Shown: in pieces, positions 9,601 through 20,407 of the stretch
Layout of the letters: each line of letters begins with the position of its first letter
How positions within the stretch are numbered: the stretch's first letter is position 1
DNA from: Collybiopsis luxurians FD-317 M1
Taxonomy: Eukaryota; Basidiomycota; Agaricomycetes; Agaricales; Omphalotaceae
Direction: 5' to 3'
Length of the DNA: 64,000 nucleotides
Assembly: GCA_000827265.1 (NCBI GenBank)
Contig: KN834801.1
Coordinates: 150,711 to 214,710, forward strand
The notes under the pieces: model-generated
Databases searched by the model: none
What the model saw: only the letters and a program-made list of their open reading frames with translations
What the model was told of the DNA's origin: nothing
Translations under genes and position numbers: made by a program

Positions 9601-12130
9601 TACTAAAGCCATGGAATAGATCAGGATATCAAAACGAGGTCAAAATCTTGCTAACGCACATTAGGCATTCTGGACATTCCATAAGCAAAACATGTGACAC
9701 TTCCAATGAGACAGCAATTGATGCTCAATGAATTAAGAGCGGCGGTAGTTACTCATGTTGCAATATCTATGTCGACCATTGTGACAGGGTTCCTCATGGG
9801 CATGGTCAAAAGAAAACAAGGATGTTCTCACACGAGTCACTGACTATGCCTCAAAGCCAAAAGCTTAAGTTGACAAATTATTCTCTAACCTGCGCAAGCA
9901 TGTGATGAAGTGGTGAAGGTTCTAGAAACTCCTTTTAGCCACAGTCAAGGAGGATAACTGCATAGAAGTACAGGAGTGCATCCAAGCTACCACCAAAGAA
10001 TGAAAACATCCATCTGCTATATTCATGGCCTGGAAAAGTTAGCAAAGCCTGCTGTACTTATTGCCAATAGGTTTGTAACCATTGTTCCATTTCCTTCAGT
10101 GACACTAGGGGCCAGGTAGGTTATTGCACAGAACAAGTGCATTGAGACCTTGCATCCTGTAGGCTATGACACTACTTGATGGGACAGCAGGAGGCCTGGT
10201 GTCATACAAAATCTTTAGACAGTGGAAAAATTCTACTGAGCTTGGCTGAAAATTTAACTGAGAAATATGTAGAATTTTCATTTCATTGAATTAAAATTTT
10301 CAGCCATTGTGCTGGCTCACTTATTTGGTTCTGCTGAGCCACTTTTTGATGGAAAATCCCAATACAGGATAAGAAAACATCACGTATTTGTCCAGTGCAC
10401 AACCACACTGGCCATCTTCCATATCTGGAGGGTGCAAGAGAAGAAAGCTTACAGTAATGTGGAAGTGGAAAGGAGTGGAAGGACCCAAAATCAAGATACT
10501 GATACTCAATTGAGGCTAGACCAAATCATTTTCTTGGATTCAGTTTGGACAGAGTTTCAATTTGAAATGCCAAGTACACAGACCAAGATGCCAAAAAATT
10601 GGCATCTCGAATTCAAAAACTGAATCAAAGTTTGAAGTTGGGATGCCAAGTACATGGATGAAGGTGCAAAAAATCAGGAAATGGATATCTCAGAGTGTAC
10701 CATGACATAGTTTGACTTGAAGGAGTTAAGAGGGATCCCAAGTTTGAGTGAGATTAAGTCTTCGTTTCTACTGTATTTATAGTGAATATTCTCACTAAAA
10801 TACTAATCTGGGGGAAAGCGGTACATCAGCAAAACCTCAGGAGACATGTCATACATTGCAAGTTTCCGAGCTGTATGTGAGACCTAATGAGAAAAGATGG
10901 TTACTGATGACACATCACAAGCCATCACAAGTTACCAAAGTAGCAGACGACACCATACGAGATTTGAGAATCTTGCGAGGCCTTATGAATCCATGGGTTT
11001 CTCACAAGCTCATACAAGGTGTTACGAGTTGCCTAGAATTTCAACATATGTATACTCAGTAATTATTATGACTATCTTACATTCAAAGGTGGGTATGGTA
11101 TTGTAATTTAACAAATTTACATTCGAAATACTGGAGTGGTTTGGAAGTTCTTTGATGGTGCCACACTAATAAGTTGCAGAGCGCGTTATCGGTCGTATAG
11201 CATCTAAAATACTACCTATTGGAACGGGTAGTGAGCCTTTGAAAAACATAAAGAAAAGAGGGGCAAAATTTGGTCAAAAATCGAAGATTAAGCAGTGATA
11301 ATTTGCCGCAAGTTGAACTTGGAATGAAAAACAGAATGTGTAACTACATAACTTGTGATTGTAACTCTATTTTTCTGTGTCACTTTACTGTAGTTCTTTC
11401 TTTTGTACCCCCACCACCACCAAAAATCAATGGAAATGTGTTGTTCGGTCCGGATATCTGGAAATGGGCTCGAATGGCTCGGTATGGGCAGGGCAATTTT
11501 TGTTTTCGCTCAGGACTGCTCAGATCGGCTCGGGGGAATTTTCACTGGGATTTAGGTGAGACGTGGCCAGGGGTTTTGGGCCGGACCCCAGCCGTCACAT
11601 GACTATACAGTACGAGAACATTTTTCGGGAATTTATTGTGAACTTATTACATGCATAGATTCACTACTTTCAGGTTTGACCCGAAGGTGAACATCACACA
11701 TATCGAGAATAGAAGGTCAAAGCTGCGGGTACGACGTCCTGCTCGGTGCAACTATCTTCGTTGTGTACACTTTGGGTTTGTCATTAATCCAATACGCAGC
11801 ATCATTTGTTTCATACCCTTTTATTATTTATCCTTATCCTCGTCTCGGGTTCATGGGTGCTCGGGGCAAAGGATTAACCATTATCTATGGGCATTATTTA
11901 TACTCTGTACACAAATTTTGGCCCTCAGTCATTCACCACTACTTGCTTATGCTTTGGAACTATGTACTAATACAGAATATCTAGATAGAATACTTACATA
12001 GTTCAACAACGCTGGACAAAACCAAGTCAGTCAAGTGGCTCCCAGTCCTGCAAGTTCCGAGAGTGACAATTTTCCAAAGGAATGAACCATCAAACTATCA
12101 AAAGTACAGCATAGTAGTGAAATATATTAA
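9601..12130. other. Unassigned, partly CpG-poor spacer
   Basis: No gene or element could be named. Short open frames here show no family motif. A GGCTCGG-rich patch at about 11,440-11,600 belongs to the dispersed GGGTC/GGGCTT repeats. A CCCCCACCACCACC run is at about 11,408. Confidence 0.5.
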
Positions 12131-12137
12131 CCCAGAC

Positions 12138-13265
12138 TCATAAGTCTTGTTCAAACACATATGCTGGAGGAGGCACATCTGATTTCTCCGTTGTGGAATC
12201 TCCACTGTAATCTCTATGACCCTCATGCTGCAGCATACGTTCCGTCACCCAAGCCATGCGATTCTGCAAAAATTCCACCACCCAAGCCATGCCATTTTGT
12301 AAGAATTCTAAACGTGCAGTAATTGGTTGAAGGATACGGTCACTGTCAACATCTGATGACACCGTCACAGGAGATACCACTGTCTCTGTATTATGCATCG
12401 AGGGTAGATCGTGATAGGAAAAGGCGAATGGTAGAGCGCCCTTAGTTCGGCCGACATTGCTGTTAGTTTCAGATCTGATATCGGAGGGTTCTATCCACGG
12501 TGTTAACGCTTCTTTTCTCCGAGCCTGTTCTTGTCGTCGACGAAAGAGAAAGAATGCGGTTAAGGTGGCGATAGCTAATACGGCTGCTGCCCCGATGACG
12601 CTTCCAGCTATGACGGCCGAGACTGGGGCTTTTTCATGGGCAGAGGTAGCTACAGATGACTGGGTGGCCAAGGAAGACTGTGTATGAGAGGGAGCCGTCG
12701 TACTGGATGGAACAGTCGAGTCGCACAGGAAGCCCGACCAAATTAATAAGTAGTGATAAGACTGAGGAGAATCTTGTAGTTACCTTAGAATCACTGTAAA
12801 ATCTGAGGACTTTGCCAACCCAAGTGCTTCAGAAGTTCCACCGGAAGATCTACAGAAGGTAAGTTAAGAATATTGATAACAAGTAATCACTCACACGGTA
12901 ATAAACCCCGAAATACCCGTAGATAAAGTTGCAGCTGGTGAGTTACTGTCACTGGTTCCTGTACTGGAGGAGGTGAAAGCAGAAGTAACTGTCGTAATAA
13001 GGGCAATGCTGGTAGTAGGCAAAGTAAAACCAGTACTGGCAGTTTGGGAAATAGTTGGGGTGGAGGTAAAAGGATTCTGAAGTACGGAGTGCTCGATGGA
13101 GTCACTATTAAAAGGAATCAAAGAAACAGGAGTAGGAGTGAAAGGGGTAAAGAACGGAGTTGGGGCAGTAAGCATAGTGGGTATTCCGGTCAGAGTGGCG
13201 CTAATCCTTTGACAGCCGTTATTAGTATTGGGATTGATGGGCCTTCTGCTAAGCGCAATGCAAAA
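12138..13265 (-). CDS. SKG6-type single-pass membrane protein, copy B
   Basis: The last exon (about 12,138-12,700) encodes SHTQSSLATQSS, then HEKAPVSAVIAGSVIGAAAV and the rest of a membrane helix, FFLFRRRQEQARRK, a possible ALTPW motif shared with copy C, and a tail ending PPPAYVFEQDL. Upstream is a Ser/Thr/Pro-rich exon at about 12,891-13,264, whose beginning reads NPNTNNGCQRISATLTGIPT and looks like the start of the ectodomain. Introns at about 12,700-12,890 fit GT..AG but I could not fix every site, and the initiator exon was not found. The coiled stretch is duplicated (EFLQNGMAWV and EFLQNRMAWV). The PPAY motif conserves the PPxY of the family. Probably functional, with the 5' end incomplete. 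Confidence 0.65.
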
Positions 13266-15780
13266 CTACAGACCTAGGCTGTTGGGGGACCGAAACTCGT
13301 TAGATGGATATGGGTTAGATTTTAAATGCTCAAAGCCGTAATCTATGTATGCCAGATGGGAATATTAAGACGAATACTGTTGGAAAATCAGTACTAGAAG
13401 ACCTCCTCTATCACGCACGTCGCAAGCCACAGTAGTATCACGCCAGTACTCGGATCAGTGAATCACTACGCGCAGATTCCGCTGATTGTGATGCGATCTT
13501 TCAGCATAACTTTGAGAACTTGTGAGTCAAGAATGAATCTGTACTATCGAGAGTGGAGAAAGATCGCTTCGGAATTAATGATACAATAATAGACATGATC
13601 AATGAATGAGACATTCTGTATGACAGTCATTTGTTGTGCATGTCTGAATGTCGAGCTGCCCTTCATGGGAACCGAAAAGGGATAAGTACATGCATTTCGA
13701 ATACTTACCACTCAGTTTTGGCGGGTAAAATTCAGTCGCCCGTTTCTGAATAGGTATATTTTGGGGTTCAGTCAACTTTGCAGAATACCAAGTTACCCAA
13801 ACTGGATATTTGTGGCGCAGCGACCGTCGACGATCGTGTCCCCAACTTTGACCGAAGGGAAGGGAGGGCTTTAGATACGACGATCGGTCGTTTGGTCATT
13901 TGAATATCTTTTCCACACAATCACATCCATAGTCGAATCATAAAGTCTCTACTGCACCAGTGACCACCATCTCTTCGGCTTTCCGTTCATATGTCGGCTA
14001 TACTGAGTGTAGATGTCTCATCTGTTGATGGATCTAATACTCTTGATTTACATTTAATGCCTTCATCAAATTTTCCAACTGTTTCTGATACGAGAAAAAG
14101 TTATCTTTCAGTTGTCAAGCCTTCCCTACAGCACGATTGGCCTATCAAGTTGGAGCTCTGGCCACAATATCACCAAATCGTCATTGCTGTTGATACTGTG
14201 CCATTATGAGCAGGATCTGAGGTTAGTGCAAGCTGCTGGTTATTTTTTTGCGAAGGATAATTCCCAAGTGACAACAAGCCACCTAGAAACCTTTAACGCT
14301 ATGTTAGGATCATCCTCACGCTTAGGCTCGAGCTCCAAAAACTTTGCAGAAGTCTTCCTTTCTTCCGACGAAGGTATGTGCGACCGATAGTACAGCAGTC
14401 ATCAAATTTTGGACTTCCTCGACAACACGATGGTTCTACATTAAATCCCGCAGAACAACAGCCCCCTCAATGAATTTTCATCCATTCTTCGTCGAATTCA
14501 GGCCTTCAAGCAAAAATGACCCCCCAACTGTCCCACATTCATCTCCGGACTTGTCGAATCACCCAAAAACCTTTCAAGCCCTATTTGCGAATGCTCTAAT
14601 CTCCGCGAAACAGGAGCTACCTCAACAGCGAAACAAGAGCTTTTTCAACTACTCAACGCTTATTACTTCCTCGTCGCATTCAGCCCCCAAGCAAAAACAG
14701 CCCCGCCAATTGTTCCCCATTCATTTCCGGACTTGTTGAATTATGCAACAGCTCTCGAACCCTATGCGGCAACAGCACGAACAGAAGCTTATCTTTTCTG
14801 AGGATAACAGGTGAAGAAGGACTTTGCTAAGGCGCGGTAGCTTAAGCGCTCAAGGTCCAATACTATCAAACGAATCGAGTTCGGTTGCTATGGTTGGAGA
14901 TAATGAAGGATGCGCCGATAGGGAAGTGGACTGGTTGAGAGATACCCTAGAAACGCCGAGAGAATCTGTGGGTCGAATCCCGCTGGGTACTGATCCAGGT
15001 TTCCACCACCCGAGCGTGTATAATCATTCACACTGTATCTTGTTCCCCCATGTTCTTACTCCTATCTGTCTCCAAGTTTTCGAAGCCTCTAAATCCTGCA
15101 ATTTCTCTCAAATATGCCCTCAAAATCGCCTCTCTCCCCACTCGGACACCGCCTTGGTCCTGGGGTACCATTTATGCAGCTGTTCACCTCAGAACACCGT
15201 ATCCCGTGCACTTTTTTTATTTATTACGGTATCAGCATTGCATGGACGGCGGACAGATTGGTGAGTTGACGGTATACTTACTGCTATTGTGTCATGAAGA
15301 AGCCGGGAGACAGGGGAATGCACATCTTATGTCTCTTATCATATATCCCGCTTCCTACAGCGTTAATTTTTCAAAGGCAAGGCGTAAGATAGATCGGTAG
15401 TCAGCCCCAGAACTTGAAAGAAAAGTTTGGCAGATTCAAAACGAGTCAACAACGGTAGTATCAGTAGACAGTAAGTCGTTACATATATCGTCAGCAGGTC
15501 GCCGTAAATCACGCTGCGCAACGCAGTGAAAATAACGGCAGTAAAAACGACTGAAAAATTCTGCGAAAAAGGTTACTCCTTCTAACCTCAAGGCTTCAAG
15601 CTTCAAGTCACAGCGTGATATTTACATTCGGCAACATACCAGAAAAAATTGGGCCGGCTCGGCATTAGTAGAATGTCATGTGAGCTGCCAAAACTTTTTC
15701 GTCTTCGCTCGAGTATTTGCACGACCTTTACTTGGACTGCGTCACTTGCTTTACTGCCTAGTTCTGATTTAGCGACGGGG
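13266..15780. other. Spacer with an imperfect tandem duplication
   Basis: No gene is recognised. Unit 14,489-14,617 recurs at 14,669-14,790 with about 70% identity by eye (both contain a GTCGAATTC/GTCGCATTC start, CATTCAT.TCCGGACTTGT and an end near AGGAGCT/AGAAGCT). Translation in one frame gives a repeated NCPTFISGLVE / NCSPFISGLVE peptide, so this may be a decayed repeat-bearing protein. A tRNA-like B box near 14,969 was examined and rejected. Confidence 0.45.
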
Positions 15781-15806
15781 CCAGTTGTTCATAGATTCTG
15801 GTCAAT

Positions 15807-15970
15807 GTGAGTAGCATTTCGTTTTTCTCTTTTCGTGATGATTTCTTGCCGCCCCAGGCGTAGTAATTCTTTTTCGTTGACGAACGGCAGAGCACACAGC
15901 CAAACATTGTTGCATCTCTGACTTCCTTTTTTTGCTCCTCTTCTTACTTTGCGACTGACTCTTTCATCAG
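15807..15970 (+). ncRNA. Intron with C/D-box snoRNA candidate, copy 1
   Basis: A canonical intron runs from GTGAGT (15,807) to CAG (15,970), with a CTGAC branch site at 15,955-15,959. Inside it lie a perfect C box, GTGATGA (15,835-15,841), and D box, CTGA (15,918-15,921), 87 nt end to end, which is normal for a C/D snoRNA. A C'-like TTGACGA is near 15,867. An external stem can form between GAGTAGCA (15,809-15,816) and TGCTCCTC (15,933-15,940), 7 of 8 pairs. The 87-nt core differs from the copy at 42,630-42,716 at only three positions, while flanks are far more diverged. No guide target was recognised. The host transcript appears non-coding or 5' UTR. Confidence 0.5.
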
Positions 15971-17068
15971 ATACTCTCTCCAAGGATATTCAAGATTCTA
16001 ATTTTCCAAGATCTTCAAGCAATCGTTGTGGCGTTCATCAAAACTCCTGCATGCATCCACCTCAAGTTCAACATTCAGCAATCAAGAACCGTCGACTCAG
16101 CTCTTCTTGTGCCGTTTCCCGGTCACTCGTCGGTGCACTCGCGGGGCGTCCCGCTGCATAACGTGTTCACATTTGTGTGCTGTATAGAAGAAAGGACCAT
16201 GGGGCGAAAGGGTCATCAGGCAATGTGAGACGTTTCTTTCGTGTTCGAGTGCACACGCGTTGTACTGTAAACCAGTTATCCCCCGAGGTACCCCTTCTGT
16301 CGTCTTATGTTCAGTCGAGTTGCCAGTCGTTTAAACATCTCTACTCCCTAGTGTTTTCTTCACCTAACCTTACTTTCGCATCTATGAGCATTCCGCTGAT
16401 ACTAGTTCCTTCCCTCTTAACGCTACCCTCCCTTCTTACGCCGGTGTCCCTTCCGCAACGCAATGCAACCCTACTCGTTGTTTCTTTGCCTCGCCCCGGG
16501 CTTATACCCGAGGGGCATTATATCTTCATGGATACTCTCATTCTTTTGAATCTCTTTTCGCGTCGTTTCCTGCCTTTCTATGCCAAACCATCTTCCCTGT
16601 TGACCGATTAAATTGGTCTGATAACCGCTTTCCCTTCCATGATCCGGTCCGCTCGTCTTGCCTTTGGCCCTCCAGTAATGATTTCCATAAACTCGATATA
16701 TGCTTTTCAAGTTTGGTATCCTTGTCCGAGGAAAGGAAGACTTTGCAGTCTAAGCATTCGGATGATCTTGAAGTTTGCTTTTCAAGCTGTTTGAGCGGTT
16801 GTCGTTACTTTGAGCCATCCGACCGAGTGTCAGCTATCCGCAACAATTTAACTCCACAATTATGTCGCTGATTACCCGCTGAATCTCGTCTGAAACGATC
16901 AGAGTTGTGGGAAAGAATACTTTGTCTCATATACTTGAGGGCGCACACGCACAATATCGAAACTCAGCGACGAAAAGAACGGGTTTAAATTCAATTCCAG
17001 CACTGTTGGTAGGTTTGGCAGAATAATTTATACAGCCTGCCCGCGATGATCTTATATTTAGTCTACAG
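15971..17068. other. Host-transcript exon candidate and spacer
   Basis: The sequence just after the intron (ATACTCTCTCCAAGGATATTC) is similar to the sequence after the second snoRNA-like intron (42,773 onward). The similarity continues patchily to about 16,260 and again near 17,070-17,150. No long conserved reading frame was found. It may be 5' UTR or non-coding host of the SKG6 gene C, but this is inference. Confidence 0.35.
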
Positions 17069-18374
17069 TCAAGCATCTGTATTCCAAGGGACCGCAATCA
17101 GTGGGGTTAACGATGATAATGATATTGGCACGGTGTTCGTCGTCGTCGAAAGGTAAGCGGATCATGATCATGTATACTACCATTACTTACTTGATAAGAC
17201 AGGTACCGGAAATCAGATCATTTACAAGTATCATAGCAATGACTCTAACTAGTACAAATAAGTATTACTTCAAGGCGCTTAAAAGCTGGCGCGACAACAG
17301 GGCAAACTCAGCACCTTCTCGGACTTGGCGAGACATTTTCTTTGCTATTTTTCACTTCAAGCGAAATGTCATTCCAGTAAGCTCTAAGCGTTACGAATGA
17401 TATCCATGTACTAATTCTTCCAGTCAGCGAGACGGCGGCCGTGGACCTGGTAAAAGCAGCCCGGATCAGGGTGATGAGGATCATGGCGCGAGTGATTCTC
17501 TAAAAGGGGATCAAGTATCTTCTCATTTCACCGCCGTGAGCGCCGGCAGCTCAGCTGCTTCTTCCACTGCCACGGGAGCCGTTACTCCAGGTACAACTTC
17601 CTCGCAAAGTACGAGGTTCGTCAACTTATTCCATCTGGTCTTCAGAATGACGGCTTTTCATGTACATTCTCGACTTTTCCACCCAGTTCATCTTCAATCT
17701 CAATCAGCTCAGCTGCCTATTACTCCATTACGGGAGCTATTGTTTCAGGTACCACTTTCTCTCGGAGTACTAGGTTTGTCAACCTATTTCATTGGGTTCT
17801 TCATAACGACGCCTTTTCATGCATATTCTCAACTTTTCCGTCCAGTTCACCTTCGGTGACGGTTTCGGCTTCCGCTAGCTCCAGTGCTGAGGCTGCCTCC
17901 CCCGGAAATCATATACCATCAATCGTCGGAATTGTCGTTGGTTCTGTAGCTGCGCTAGCGATTGTCACTCTGAGCATATGCTTTTTTCTCCGTCGAAGAC
18001 GACGAGTACGGTCTAGTGTACGCAGTGACCTGATAACCCCCTGGACGGACCTGGGGTCTGTCATTGAAGGCACCTACCGTCCTATTAGTCAGATCGTTAT
18101 TAACGGAGAGAAGAGCTCTCGACCAGCTGTACGGATATCGCCTCCCCATTTACCAGAACTTCCGTCTTTTCCAAGAGAGACTACGGATGTGGCAGTGGAA
18201 GCTCCCCCTGGTTTGTTATCAGATCACAATGTTCAGGATCGATTGGAATCTTTGCAGAGAAATGTCGTCCGGATGGCTCAGCATATAAACCAACTGGAGT
18301 CTCAGAGAGACCACCATAGTGATTCCATAATGGGCAGGTTTGACACGCCTCCTCCCACATATGTGTCCGAATGA
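17069..18374 (+). CDS. SKG6-type single-pass membrane protein, copy C
   Basis: Exons supported: 17,069-17,151 (ending DNDIGTVFVVVE), probably a short one near 17,200, then 17,424-17,615, 17,687-17,773 and 17,846-18,374. The last three join in phase 2. The ectodomain is Ser/Thr/Gly-rich. The membrane helix (IPSIVGIVVGSVAALAIVTL) is followed by FFLRRRRRVRSS and a LITPW motif. A heptad-like stretch (RLESLQRNVVRMAQHINQLE) precedes the terminal PPPTYVSE. The 87-nt exon 17,687-17,773 with its preceding intron is a copy of the neighbouring intron-exon unit, with a 158-bp period. The initiator exon is not certain. The snoRNA-like intron lies 1.1 kb upstream. Confidence 0.7.
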
Positions 18375-19499
18375 TGCCGGTAGGCTATTTACCTCGCCCC
18401 TTCTCAGGTTACATATCGATGTCTCAGCATCAATGAAGTTGACTAGTTGACAATGACACAGTTTCCTTCGCTCACCGATACCGTCATCCCTCCTTCCTTC
18501 CTCCCTTCATGTTCCCCACTGCACTTTTTTCTCACGCCTGCTTCTACATTGACTCGAGCCCTCAGCCATCCTTTCTCTAGCCGGGCATACCCAGTTCCTG
18601 ACCCCTACTGCACCCCTCAATATGAGTATGGAAAACAGTACCGTGTAAGCCTCCTGGTTTGATCGTTGCTTATGTCCCAACCTTCGTCCTGACCCTGTAG
18701 CTCTACTAGATGCAATATCTGATTCCCACTTCTGGGAGCCTGAATTTTGTCGCAACGAACTCTTCATTTCGCAGATGGAAAGAAAAAGAGAAAACAAGCT
18801 GGAAGTTGTGCTGTGGACAATACCAATGACAAGGGGAACCGGAGCTAATGCGCACAGTGAGCCTGAAGTCAACTTCTGAAATTACTGTAAACCCAGAGGA
18901 CAGTAAAACATCCCAAACAATGCTCATTGATTTTGGGCGAGCGATATAGCACATGGGCCCCCAAATGAAAAGGAATTTGGAAAAAGAGCTCGAATAAACA
19001 GAAGCATGAGTGAAAAATCAATCGTTGAAAGGAATCATTGAAAGGAATCATTGAATATCGATGAGCTCCAGAATCACACTAGGCGGGGATGGGGCTATTG
19101 CGATCATTGCTGACACCTGTAATGTAGATTGAACTTATTCTCGCTGTCAAAATCTCCTGAATGAACATTGAATTTTGCTCAGGAAAGGGTATGGAATGTG
19201 AGCTTAATTTCAAGTGGTATTGCACAAGCAAAAACATGAAATTTGCCTCTAACAATTTCCCATATCTCGTGTGCTGTTGAATTCATAGACATAGGCCATA
19301 GGCCTTTCTAGCTGCTTTTCCTTTTGAGAACCATTCCGTTCGACTTGCCTTTGATGATCAGATATGTTTCCTACCAAGTTAACTTGAGCCTTCCAAAATT
19401 TGCATCATACATATGTTTGTTTCAGGAAAAATGACATTTTGTCTAAGTATCCTGATGATCTTGGTATTTTACTTAGATCCATTCAACTGATACCCATTA
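18375..19499. other. Intergenic, nothing recognised
   Basis: No gene or element is supported. A short local repeat (AGGAATCATTGAA, twice) is at about 19,030-19,055. Confidence 0.5.
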
Positions 19500-19840
19500 T
19501 TCGCAATAAGGTGTTGTTGATGACTTCCTTCACCTACTAGCTCAGACAGTTCTCTGAACGCCTCGTCTCATTCTAGACATCAAAGTCCTCCATCGAACGA
19601 CGGTCAATATATCGAAGTATCTGAACAAGAACACGATTGCCAGTTGAAGGAGAACGTACAGAAATGGGTTGAGGCTCATATCGTCCCTGGATGCTCTTGT
19701 CCCAACCCTGTCGTTATATTTGAATCTGATACGCAGCTCCCCCTTCCCCCTCCCTACACCAGACACTGCCCCACTCGACTTTCTTTCCGACTCTGACCCA
19801 AGGAAGACGTCGTACGATATCCTTCTTGAGGGCAAATTCT
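19500..19840 (+). pseudogene. FAS1-domain protein fragment
   Basis: Matches the middle of the intact FAS1 gene at 56,094-56,978 (minus). The acceptor TCTAG plus ACATCAAAGTCCTCC, the block encoding SPPSNDGQYIEVSEQEHD, and the next exon encoding TAPLDFLSDSDPRKTSYD then LLEG are all readable. The exon 1 part and the last exon are absent. At about 19,840 the similarity to FAS1 stops and aspartic-protease sequence begins. The sequence CTCAGACAGTTCTCTGAACGCC at 19,536-19,557 is the uninterrupted version of the target site of the element at 27,485-28,988. Confidence 0.75.
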
Positions 19841-20260
19841 TGACACGACGCTCTTTCCCAGTCGACTCGCACCCCCGTCACGATATTCTCCAAAGCCTCT
19901 CTCATCGCTTCGCTGGCTGCAACTTCACCCATGCAGCAGGCGCAGCGTCGTGGACCTGTCGCCTTGCCCAAGCGCTCAATTCTCACCAAATCCGATGGGG
20001 CTTCGACCACGACAGGGCCTTCGCTCTGAACCTTGCAACCGAGAGGCATTGCCAAAACTTGATCAGCTTGCATAATAACACGAGGAACTTACCGAACATC
20101 AGTTTTGTTTCCCTTTCTTTTGTTCATCGATGTGGTATGGACTCACGCATACGTGTTCCTCTGAATAAGGACTTGTCATTAAACCTGTTGCCACTTTTCC
20201 ATCGAATATTCAAACCCCTAGTAACCAGCACCAGACTGACGAGGGAGTCGATAGCCATAT
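19841..20260 (+). pseudogene. Aspartic protease, 5' fragment (signal/propeptide)
   Basis: Reading across frames gives a beginning like KASL..ALFAAATPV, RRGPVALPKRSILTKSDG, then FDHDRAFALNLATERHCQNL, NNTRNLPN and, after a possible intron, LTDEGVD. This is the order of a secreted A1 protease: signal peptide, propeptide, and start of the mature enzyme. No catalytic motif follows. It is joined directly to the FAS1 fragment upstream, and the same joined pair recurs at 28,989-29,700. Non-functional. Confidence 0.6.
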
Positions 20261-20407
20261 GCCATTTACCAATAGGAGCCATTTTACAGCCTTTGATTGC
20301 TTCCAGGATACGTTATTCTACTAATGTTCCGGAGTCTATTGCAGCATATCCTAGGATCGAAGATTTAACTACGTTGTTAATTCACTGAATAGCTACACAA
20401 GGGTAAA

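Noticed and set aside
14831..14990. tRNA-like sequence: A-box-like GGTAGCTTAAG and B-box-like GGGTCGAATCCC
   Set aside because: The T loop is one base short, no matching acceptor stem or anticodon arm could be drawn, and the two boxes are too far apart for one tRNA. A decayed tRNA-derived repeat remains possible but is not supported.
14824..15264. 146-codon open frame
   Set aside because: No family motif, no homologous copy, and it overlaps the tRNA-like decayed sequence. Composition gives no sign of coding.
19669..20388. 239-codon open frame as an intact gene
   Set aside because: It crosses the FAS1/aspartic-protease junction and introns of both families in the wrong frame. Recognisable peptides come in several frames, so it is a chance frame in a pseudogene.
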